Shown one piece after another: positions 1 to 5,011 of a DNA stretch of 7,999 nucleotides. A program made the translations under genes and the position numbers. Position 1 is the stretch's first letter, and each line of letters opens with the position of its first letter. Where the stretch lies: positions 1-7,999 of the forward strand of contig CAZMRQ010000056.1 of NCBI GenBank assembly GCA_964568795.1. Direction: 5' to 3'. Below the pieces are notes generated by a model, which was not told the origin of the DNA, did not search any database, and saw nothing but the letters and a program-made list of their open reading frames with translations. The DNA is from CAZMRQ01 sp964568795. GTDB lineage: Bacteria; Pseudomonadota; Gammaproteobacteria; Comchoanobacterales; Comchoanobacteraceae.

Positions 1-98
1 TGTTCTTTGTGTAAAAAGATTGCTAAGAAGAACTAGCTTTGCTAAAAATTCGTTGTACATTATTATTAGTGACTTATATTCTATTATATTGCTATATG

Positions 99-125
99 TT
101 GCTATTTTACATTAATATATATAAT
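99..125 (+). promoter_or_regulatory. Candidate sigma70 promoter for the 247-1182 gene
   Basis: A TTGCTA box at 99-104 (itself the second of two TTGCTA copies, the first at 89-94) is followed after 15 bases by a perfect TATAAT at 120-125. The spacer is shorter than the preferred 17, and in such AT-rich DNA a TATAAT can arise by chance. If real, it would give a leader of about 115 nt that includes the dyad at 201-217. Confidence 0.3.
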
Positions 126-200
126 ATAAATAACTCTGTCAATACATTGAGCTGAGAGAATGCAGGCAATTTAAACTGGTGTATTTAAAATATTTGAAAA

Positions 201-217
201 AACACTAAAATAGTGTT
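201..217 (+). repeat. Perfect 7-bp dyad (AACACTA-AAA-TAGTGTT), possible operator or weak terminator
   Basis: AACACTA at 201-207 and TAGTGTT at 211-217 are exact reverse complements around a 3-base loop, 30 bases before the start codon at 247, with a run of five T at 221-225. As RNA the stem is A/U-rich and weak, so it would be a poor intrinsic terminator. As DNA it has the size and symmetry of a dimeric-regulator site. The function is inferred only from position. Confidence 0.35.
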
Positions 218-246
218 AACTTTTTGTTATATTTTCTTGAGTTAAT

Positions 247-1182
247 ATGGTTAGTAGAGTAGAAAAAGGTGTAGACAAGGTGAAAAAGGGTGCGCCTTTT
301 TGTTATATGAGACGTAAAGTATCAGCCGATGCTCAGGATAGACTTAGGATGTCACAAAAAACTGTAAGTCATTTTGAAATGTCTACCGCTAATAAAACTC
401 AGCTGACTTGGCTGGAGTATGTATCTTGCAACATATTGACTGTTGCTAAAAATTTTAATATGCCAATTAAATTTTTGTGCAATAAACTTGAAGATTTAGC
501 AAACTGGCTTGATATCAAAGGTGAAACGTATACAAGGTCGCTTTTTTTATTGTTTTTGCCTAAACTGCCCGTAGCTTATTTTATTATTAGCCTTGTCTTA
601 ATGATGATGTCTCCTATAGGGAGAGTAGGATTTTGGCATGAAATATATCAGGGTATTGCTAATTTCTTACCTCTTGAGCACAGAAGTCAGTCGCCTTTTG
701 CAGAGAAACAGACCGCTAGTGATGAACAAATGGAAAAAGAACGAACTATTACTGATTATATTCGATTCTGTTATGATGATCTTCGTGTATCTATGAAAAA
801 GATTGCAAGAAAAATGATTCAATCTATGGAGTATCTCAGGTCTTTTCTTGGCGTTGAATCTAAGGAGTATGGGATGATACTTTTAGTGATGTGCATCCCT
901 AAGCCACCTTTTATATATACACTCAATGTCCTAGTTATGTTGTTTGTTTACCCGCTATGGGGTGTGGTTGTTTCACGGGCTATACGTCAAGAAGCTTTGC
1001 GCTGTCTTACTTATTACAGGAATAAAGGATGTATCACTGTGCAAAATGCCGTAAAATCAATTGCGAAAACAGCACCGAAAGCAGCGAATAGCATTATTCA
1101 GTGTGGCGGTGCATGCTGTAGAAAACTCACTTGTGTGCAACGACGTGTTTGTGCTCGGAGTGTCGAGCTAAGTAGCAGCTGA
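247..1182 (+). CDS. Unrecognised membrane protein with a duplicated hydrophobic hairpin domain and Cys-rich tail
   Basis: I do not recognise this 311-residue protein. It has a basic N-terminus (1-50), then two similar halves: residues 54-135 and 167-248 align without gaps at a constant offset of 113, with 17 identities, 15 of them in the 54-residue part from E82/E195 to Q135/Q248. Each half has a charged amphipathic stretch and then a long hydrophobic segment (about 98-121 and 209-243) broken by PKxPxxY (P105, K106, P108, Y111; P218, K219, P221, Y224). The prolines suggest kinked or hairpin membrane segments. The tail is cysteine-rich (C286, C290, C291, C296, C302) and basic. There is no signal peptide. 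The ATG at 247 follows a weak TTGAG at normal spacing; the next Met (residue 21) lacks a ribosome site. The last 56 bases overlap the end of the opposing permease gene. Two hydrophobic hairpins recall inclusion-membrane or effector proteins of intracellular bacteria, but that is only an analogy. Confidence 0.72.
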   Translation: MVSRVEKGVDKVKKGAPFCYMRRKVSADAQDRLRMSQKTVSHFEMSTANKTQLTWLEYVSCNILTVAKNFNMPIKFLCNKLEDLANWLDIKGETYTRSLFLLFLPKLPVAYFIISLVLMMMSPIGRVGFWHEIYQGIANFLPLEHRSQSPFAEKQTASDEQMEKERTITDYIRFCYDDLRVSMKKIARKMIQSMEYLRSFLGVESKEYGMILLVMCIPKPPFIYTLNVLVMLFVYPLWGVVVSRAIRQEALRCLTYYRNKGCITVQNAVKSIAKTAPKAANSIIQCGGACCRKLTCVQRRVCARSVELSSS

Positions 1183-2320
1183 TTAAAGTAAGAATAATCC
1201 CAACTTCAAAGAAAAGTAACCAATTGTTTGTAGTGAGAACAATATGAATGAGTGGTGGGAATAACACGCGAGATAGGGTTGATAGTGAGTTGAATAATGA
1301 GTATGAATAGCTCGGATATTCTGGGTCCATGCACTTATAAAACAGTAGCTGACAAGCTAGAGACTTCATGCCATGCAATACCTCATAAAATAGAATCAAA
1401 GTATAAATCCATATGGTCGACTTTATGGACAATGTGGATGCAAATAATACAATGCATAAAAGAAACATAAGAGCTAAATGCCGCATATGCTTATGAAGGG
1501 ATTCAATGGAGAGGTATTGTGAAGCGAGTATTGTTCCTCCAATGCTTGCAAGAACACCAAAAAACTGCAGAGACCAAATGACTTCTGTTTCATGCCAATG
1601 TAAGTGCTTGATAAGAAAAATGGCCAAGGCTGAATGCAACCACAATTCACCTAAACGAAATGTGACAATCGTAGCAAGTCCTTTCGGAGCAACTTTCTGC
1701 GCAAATTTGATTGGGGATAGCCAATCAATCTTCTTGCCGACTTTTTGTGTTGAACAAAAGGGCAAAAAGCCAATCAGTGGTAGTTTAACAATTAGGAGCA
1801 GAAGACTAAGGCTTAAAAGGATACTTTGCCAGTTATTATGGTATGCAAGCCAACTAATCAGTACCGTGCTGAGCATCCCTAGTCGGTAACCAATCATCCT
1901 GACTGAAAGAATTTTGGTTTGTTGTAACTTTGGGAAAGTTGATGATGAATACCCATCCATAATTTCATCAAAAGTTGCCGATGCAAACCCTAATAGGAAA
2001 GAAAAAAGTAAAATGAACTTGATGTCATTAATCATACAGGCGATGAGAATGAATAGGCTGGCTATCAGGCTTGATGTGACCATCATCATACGGCGATAAT
2101 CAATGCCCTGCGAACTGAGATGGTCGATGAGTGGAGACCATATGAATTTTAGTGAGTAAGGCGCCACGGCAATAGCAGACCATGCCAGGGTATGGTGATC
2201 AGCATTTTTTGCTAGCAAGAGAAGTTGTAGCGGTGTGATGAGGAAAGTAAAGGGGATAGCCTGAAACAGTGAAAGAATAAGCAAGCTGGTTTTCTCTTTT
2301 TTCAATTTATAAGTTCCCAT
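1127..2320 (-). CDS. AmpG-like permease (PAT family, major facilitator superfamily)
   Basis: An inner-membrane transporter of about 397 residues with roughly 12 hydrophobic helices. Numbered from the ATG, the PAT/AmpG signatures are PYSLKFIWSPLIDHL after helix 2 (about 54-68), an acidic ATFDEIMDGY in helix 4 (115-124) matching AmpG's ATQDIVIDAY-type segment, and GYRLGM starting helix 5 (144-149). AmpG brings anhydromuropeptides from the periplasm into the cytoplasm for wall recycling, but other PAT members carry different substrates, so the cargo is open. E. coli AmpG is longer (about 490 residues, 14 helices); the 12-helix form is common in other relatives. The preferred start is the ATG at 2320, one base after the stop of the barrel gene, which fits translational coupling. 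An in-frame GTG at 2344 would add eight residues and overlap that gene by 23 bases. The 3' end overlaps the opposing gene by 56 bases. Confidence 0.85.
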   Translation of the reverse strand: MGTYKLKKEKTSLLILSLFQAIPFTFLITPLQLLLLAKNADHHTLAWSAIAVAPYSLKFIWSPLIDHLSSQGIDYRRMMMVTSSLIASLFILIACMINDIKFILLFSFLLGFASATFDEIMDGYSSSTFPKLQQTKILSVRMIGYRLGMLSTVLISWLAYHNNWQSILLSLSLLLLIVKLPLIGFLPFCSTQKVGKKIDWLSPIKFAQKVAPKGLATIVTFRLGELWLHSALAIFLIKHLHWHETEVIWSLQFFGVLASIGGTILASQYLSIESLHKHMRHLALMFLLCIVLFASTLSIKSTIWIYTLILFYEVLHGMKSLACQLLFYKCMDPEYPSYSYSLFNSLSTLSRVLFPPLIHIVLTTNNWLLFFEVGIILTLISCYLARHSEHKHVVAHK

Positions 2321-2321
2321 C

Positions 2322-2897
2322 TTAGAAATAAAAGCGTAGACCACATGTGCTCAGCACACTGAGGAGGGTTCGTTTAGTTGTGATCTGTCCATTAGTGAAT
2401 GGAAATTTTGTTGTTTGTAATGCGGTTTGAAAGTATATATTTGATTTATGTTCCGGATAGTAGGAAATGCCAGCAACAATGCGAAAGAAGGATTGAGAAC
2501 CGCTTGATGTGAGTGTGCTTGCGGCAGAAGTTGTTTCATCTTTGTAAAAGTTTACACCCCCTCCTGCAGCAAAATAGGGCTCGATCAGGTGGTTTATTCG
2601 AAGATGATACTGACCCAATAAAGCTACATGACGTATATATGTTGAACCATCTAAAACAATATTGGGAAATGATTTGCGTTTATTGTAGCTATAGCCACCT
2701 TGCAGTAAAAAACCGAATCCTTTGAAGTTCTTATACCCTAGACCAGCGTTGTAGATCACGCCCATTTTATGACCAATGTTGCGCGAGTTTGATCCCGGGG
2801 TAGTCAATGCATTCATACCTATCCCAGTATCAAATAGGATGTAATCAAGCACAAGGGCATGCCCTGAGAGAGGAAGTATCAGTAGCAACCACAGCAT
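2322..2897 (-). CDS. Small outer-membrane beta-barrel protein
   Basis: A 191-residue exported protein. It opens with a short hydrophobic signal (residues 1-14, probable cleavage after SGHA) that lacks the usual early Lys/Arg. The mature part is about 177 residues of alternating-pattern segments rich in Gly, Tyr and Phe (VIYNAGLGY, FGFLLQGGYSY, PYFAAGGGVNFY, FRIVAGISYY, IYFQTALQ) and ends in GLRFYF. A terminal Phe is the usual BAM-complex recognition signal, and the length suits an 8-strand barrel of the OmpX/OmpA/OmpW size class. No specific family can be named. The ATG at 2897 is chosen because AGGGTG lies six bases upstream; the GTG at 2906 sits inside that ribosome site and would only add three residues. 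It is the first gene of an operon with the AmpG-like permease, which starts one base after its stop, hinting at a shared envelope role. Confidence 0.8.
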   Translation of the reverse strand: MLWLLLILPLSGHALVLDYILFDTGIGMNALTTPGSNSRNIGHKMGVIYNAGLGYKNFKGFGFLLQGGYSYNKRKSFPNIVLDGSTYIRHVALLGQYHLRINHLIEPYFAAGGGVNFYKDETTSAASTLTSSGSQSFFRIVAGISYYPEHKSNIYFQTALQTTKFPFTNGQITTKRTLLSVLSTCGLRFYF

Positions 2898-2903
2898 TAT
2901 CAG

Positions 2904-2909
2904 CACCCT
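2904..2909 (-). promoter_or_regulatory. Ribosome binding site that decides the barrel gene start
   Basis: On the minus strand AGGGTG is followed by six bases (CTGATA) and the ATG at 2897-2895. The GTG that could serve as an earlier start is part of this Shine-Dalgarno-like sequence, and an in-frame TAA lies a few codons farther upstream, so the ATG is the better start. Confidence 0.55.
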
Positions 2910-2922
2910 ATTTTCTTATGTT

Positions 2923-2951
2923 ATGATAATCGAAAAGTCTGCAGCTAGCAA
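2923..2951 (-). promoter_or_regulatory. Candidate promoter of the barrel-permease operon
   Basis: Read on the minus strand, a -35 box TTGCTA (2951-2946) and a -10 box TATCAT (2928-2923) are separated by exactly 17 bases. Transcription would start near 2916, giving a leader of about 20 nt before the ATG at 2897. The match is moderate (4/6 and 5/6) but the geometry is ideal. Confidence 0.45.
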
Positions 2952-2970
2952 GGCAAAGTCATTGTTAGCC

Positions 2971-3057
2971 GATTGTTCTTTGACCTCTGAGGCTAATTAT
3001 GGTTAAATGCATCAAGGTTGTAGGCTCATAAGAGTAGACAGAGGTTTAAGAACAGTT
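2971..3057. repeat. Long imperfect inverted repeat in the divergent control region
   Basis: TGTTCTTTGACCTCTG (2974-2989) is the reverse complement of CAGAGGTTTAAGAACA (3039-3054) at 14 of 16 positions; in plus-strand RNA one mismatch becomes a G-U pair, and wobble pairing extends the stem to 2971 and 3057. The arms enclose 49 bases, including two AGGCT copies (2990-2994, 3022-3026). It lies between the barrel-permease operon and the transporter-tdk-mscS operon. It could be a structured RNA, a paired protein-binding site or a small palindromic element; one copy alone does not decide. Confidence 0.5.
2980..3008 (+). promoter_or_regulatory. Candidate upstream promoter of the transporter-tdk-mscS operon
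   Basis: TTGACC (2980-2985, 5/6 to consensus) and TTAAAT (3003-3008, 4/6) are 17 bases apart. The -35 box lies within the left arm of the inverted repeat, so anything that binds or extrudes that repeat would affect this promoter. The predicted leader is about 130 nt and would carry the 3049-3070 hairpin. Confidence 0.3.
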
Positions 3058-3070
3058 TTAGAAATGTTCT
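3049..3070 (+). repeat. Second dyad AGAACA-N10-TGTTCT sharing an arm with the larger repeat
   Basis: AGAACA at 3049-3054 is an exact complement of TGTTCT at 3065-3070, and is also the outer end of the right arm that can pair with TGTTCT at 2974-2979. The two pairings are mutually exclusive. It has no T-run after it, so it is not an intrinsic terminator. Confidence 0.4.
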
Positions 3071-3093
3071 GACACGACATAGTCTCTTGATAT

Positions 3094-3123
3094 TTGTCAT
3101 GATTTACAACGAGCTTACATATT
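3094..3123 (+). promoter_or_regulatory. Alternative proximal promoter for the 3146 gene
   Basis: TTGTCA (3094-3099, 5/6) and CATATT (3118-3123, 4/6) are separated by 18 bases, which would start transcription near 3130, just before the ATG at 3146. It is weaker than a canonical promoter and competes with the candidate at 2980-3008; I cannot choose between them. Confidence 0.25.
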
Positions 3124-3145
3124 AACTGTTAGTTGAGTTTATTCT

Positions 3146-4354
3146 ATGAAAAAGTCTGTTTGGGCTGATACCAAGTACATTGTTCTTTCCCTGCTCATTG
3201 GCGCGGTACTGAAAGCTGTTATTATTGATTATTTTGGATTCATTCAAATAGCACCATATACTAAGACAGCCAGTGAATTTTGCATCACTGTATTTATGCG
3301 TCTGATGAAGTTTTTGAGCCTGCCTATTTTATTTTTTGCTATTCTGGCGACTATGAGCCAATTCAAGTCTATCGAAGAAGTACGCCAGAAACTGAGCAAT
3401 GTATTGCGGTGGACACTGCTGACTACCTTTATTGCTGCGGTTATTGCGGCTGTGCTTTTCGCAACCATATATCCAGTAGTTGATCCGTTGTCACATTCTG
3501 TGCCACACACTATTCAGATGGATGCGCTAAAATCAATTATTCCTGATAATCTGATCACGATGTTCTCAGAGCAGAATGTGATTGCTGTGGTTGTATTTGG
3601 ACTTCTTTTGGGTGTTGTGACATTGTGGTTGCCAGAAGAGTTAAGAGGCACAGTGGCAAAAGCATACCAAGCATTTAGTATGACTTTTATGACTTTGGCT
3701 CGTGGCTTGATTTACTGCCTTCCTTTTATTTTATGGGCCTTTGCATATCAGTGGGTGGATCAGCTTGATGAGCATTACCACGCCACCATGACGTTAGGCT
3801 GGTATGCACTGACAATTATGTGTGCTAATACGATCCAAGCATTTATTGTCCTGCCGATTATATTGAAATTACAGCATTGCTCACCTATCAAGCTATTTAA
3901 GGCCATGTTGCCTGCATTGAATATGGCCTTTTTTACAAAATCGTCATCGGCAACTTTGCCTTTGAGCATTGAATGTGCTGTGAAACGAGCCAAACTTCCT
4001 GAGAAAACTGTCCAGTATACGATGCCATTGTGTGCTACTGTTAATATGAATGGTTGTGCGGCATTTATTTATATCACTGTGATGTTTGTATCTCAAAGTT
4101 ATGGGGTTGAATTTACTACAACAGAGCATGTTATTTGGGTATTTCTTGCTGTGATTGCTGCCTTCGGCAATGCAGGGGTGCCTATGGGCTGCTATTTTAT
4201 GTCGCAAGCCTATTTGGTTATGATGGATGTCCCAACAGCACTTATGGCTATGATTCTGCCTTTTTATGCTTTTTTAGATATGTATGAAACAGCTATTAAT
4301 ATATGGTCAGATAGCTGTGTCACAGCTATTTGTGCGCGCAAAGATCAATCATAA
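3146..4354 (+). CDS. Dicarboxylate/amino acid:cation symporter (DAACS, glutamate-transporter fold) with altered binding residues
   Basis: A 402-residue inner-membrane secondary transporter of normal family length. All core elements are in order: helices through the first half, the HP1 serine-rich motif SSSATLPL (266-273), helix 7 NMNG (300-303), HP2 AGVPMG (343-348), and helix 8 D378-E381-T382-N385-D389. Against archaeal GltPh, D378 matches D394 (binds the amino group), T382 matches T398, N385 matches N401 and D389 matches D405 (sodium site 1). Keeping D378 argues for an amino-acid substrate rather than a C4-dicarboxylate. E381 replaces R397, which grips the acidic side chain, so glutamate or aspartate is unlikely and a neutral or basic amino acid (SstT-like?) is more plausible. 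N302 replaces sodium ligand D312, so ion coupling may differ. It is first in an operon with tdk and an MscS channel. The start is the only early ATG, eight bases after TTGAG. Confidence 0.9.
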   Translation: MKKSVWADTKYIVLSLLIGAVLKAVIIDYFGFIQIAPYTKTASEFCITVFMRLMKFLSLPILFFAILATMSQFKSIEEVRQKLSNVLRWTLLTTFIAAVIAAVLFATIYPVVDPLSHSVPHTIQMDALKSIIPDNLITMFSEQNVIAVVVFGLLLGVVTLWLPEELRGTVAKAYQAFSMTFMTLARGLIYCLPFILWAFAYQWVDQLDEHYHATMTLGWYALTIMCANTIQAFIVLPIILKLQHCSPIKLFKAMLPALNMAFFTKSSSATLPLSIECAVKRAKLPEKTVQYTMPLCATVNMNGCAAFIYITVMFVSQSYGVEFTTTEHVIWVFLAVIAAFGNAGVPMGCYFMSQAYLVMMDVPTALMAMILPFYAFLDMYETAINIWSDSCVTAICARKDQS

Positions 4355-4357
4355 GGA
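4353..4357 (+). promoter_or_regulatory. Ribosome binding site of tdk overlapping the transporter stop codon
   Basis: AAGGA at 4353-4357 overlaps the TAA stop (4352-4354) of the transporter gene and sits nine bases before the tdk ATG at 4367. This favours co-transcription and coupled translation of the two genes. Confidence 0.6.
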
Positions 4358-4366
4358 TGTTGACTG

Positions 4367-4990
4367 ATGGCAAAACTTTTTTTTTATTACTCAGCAATGA
4401 ATGCAGGAAAAACAACGACACTCTTACAGTCTGAATACAATTATGGTGAGAGAGGCATGGAGACTTTGCTCTTTACCTCTGCATTGGATTACCGCTCTGG
4501 TTTAGGGGCTATCAAGTCACGTATTGGTTTGCAGAAAGCTGCATACCCTTTTGACAGTGATACAAATCTTCTTGAGTTTGTCACTCAAAAAGTTAAAGAA
4601 ATACGAAAATTAAGTTGTGTATTGATTGATGAAGCTCAGTTTCTAAATAAAAAACAGGTCGATCAGATATGTCTGATTGTTGATCAAATGAATATTCCTG
4701 TTTTGTGCTATGGCCTACGCACAGACTTTCAAGGTCAACTTTTTCCAGGCAGTCAAGCTCTTTTAGCAAAAGCCGATAAGCTCAGTGAGATCAAAACTAT
4801 TTGTGAATGTGGTAGAAAAGCTACGATGAATGCACGGATGGATGCCAATGGCGTGGCAGTTCTCTCAGGTGAGCAAGTCAATGTGGGGGGGAATGAGACA
4901 TACAAGGCGTTATGTCGAAAATGTTTCACAAGCTTTCGACAGCAGGCTGCACATCTGCATCAGATGTCAATTCCTGAAAATGAAATTTAA
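4367..4990 (+). CDS. tdk: Thymidine kinase (type II)
   Basis: Cytoplasmic enzyme that phosphorylates thymidine (and deoxyuridine) with ATP to the 5'-monophosphate, the salvage route to dTMP. At 207 residues it matches the E. coli enzyme (205). Visible motifs: Walker A SAMNAGKTT (9-17, K15 and T16), DEAQF (88-92) with E89 as the expected catalytic base, the LRTDFQGQLFPGS stretch (117-129), and a zinc-binding set C146, C148, C183, C186. The lasso loop carrying the thymidine-binding residues is between the two cysteine pairs. No key residue is missing. It starts 12 bases after the transporter gene and lies 21 bases before the MscS gene, so it is almost surely the middle gene of one operon. Salvage would be useful to a cell taking nucleosides from a host, though this is an inference. 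Confidence 0.96.
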   Translation: MAKLFFYYSAMNAGKTTTLLQSEYNYGERGMETLLFTSALDYRSGLGAIKSRIGLQKAAYPFDSDTNLLEFVTQKVKEIRKLSCVLIDEAQFLNKKQVDQICLIVDQMNIPVLCYGLRTDFQGQLFPGSQALLAKADKLSEIKTICECGRKATMNARMDANGVAVLSGEQVNVGGNETYKALCRKCFTSFRQQAAHLHQMSIPENEI

Positions 4991-4999
4991 GCAACCGAT

Positions 5000-5005
5000 A
5001 GGGAG
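5000..5005 (+). promoter_or_regulatory. Ribosome binding site of the MscS-family gene
   Basis: AGGGAG ends six bases before the ATG at 5012, fixing that start 21 bases after the tdk stop codon. Confidence 0.55.
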
Positions 5006-5011
5006 TACGAA

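Larger units (their letters stand above)
1..246. other. AT-rich intergenic leader upstream of the first gene
   Basis: No convincing gene is seen here on either strand. Two plus-strand frames are open from the left edge: one reads CSLCKKIAKKN and stops at 34-36, the other stays open for about 38 codons to a stop near 115. Either could be the tail of a gene starting outside the window, but neither can be recognised. The rest is very A/T-rich and holds a candidate promoter (99-125) and a perfect dyad (201-217) that presumably serve the gene starting at 247. Confidence 0.5.

Noticed and set aside
34..44. TAGC-TTT-GCTA hairpin as a terminator of an upstream gene
   Set aside because: Four base pairs followed by A-rich rather than T-rich sequence is not a credible intrinsic terminator.
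1153..1168. GCTCG-N6-CGAGC hairpin near the convergent overlap as a terminator
   Set aside because: The stem has only five pairs and no T-run follows on either strand; it lies within coding sequence.
1506..2099. Two plus-strand open frames (1506-1889, 1914-2099) opposite the permease gene
   Set aside because: They lie fully antisense to a well-supported 12-helix permease, have no ribosome sites, and show no family features.
2351..2725. Short frames on both strands within the barrel gene
   Set aside because: They are out-of-frame readings of the barrel coding sequence, whose signal peptide, strand pattern and terminal Phe are convincing.
3049..3070. AGAACA-N10-TGTTCT as a LexA/SOS box
   Set aside because: The spacing fits neither the enterobacterial CTG-N10-CAG box nor the Gram-positive GAAC-N4-GTTC box, and the flanking genes are not SOS genes.
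3007..3072. A 21-codon frame (MHQGCRLIRVDRGLRTVLEM plus F) as a leader peptide before the symporter
   Set aside because: It has no Shine-Dalgarno sequence and no run of regulatory codons; it overlaps the repeat arm and could occur by chance.
3244..4207. Several 67-88 codon frames inside the symporter gene
   Set aside because: The symporter is full length with all family motifs; the overlapping frames have no recognisable domains or start signals.
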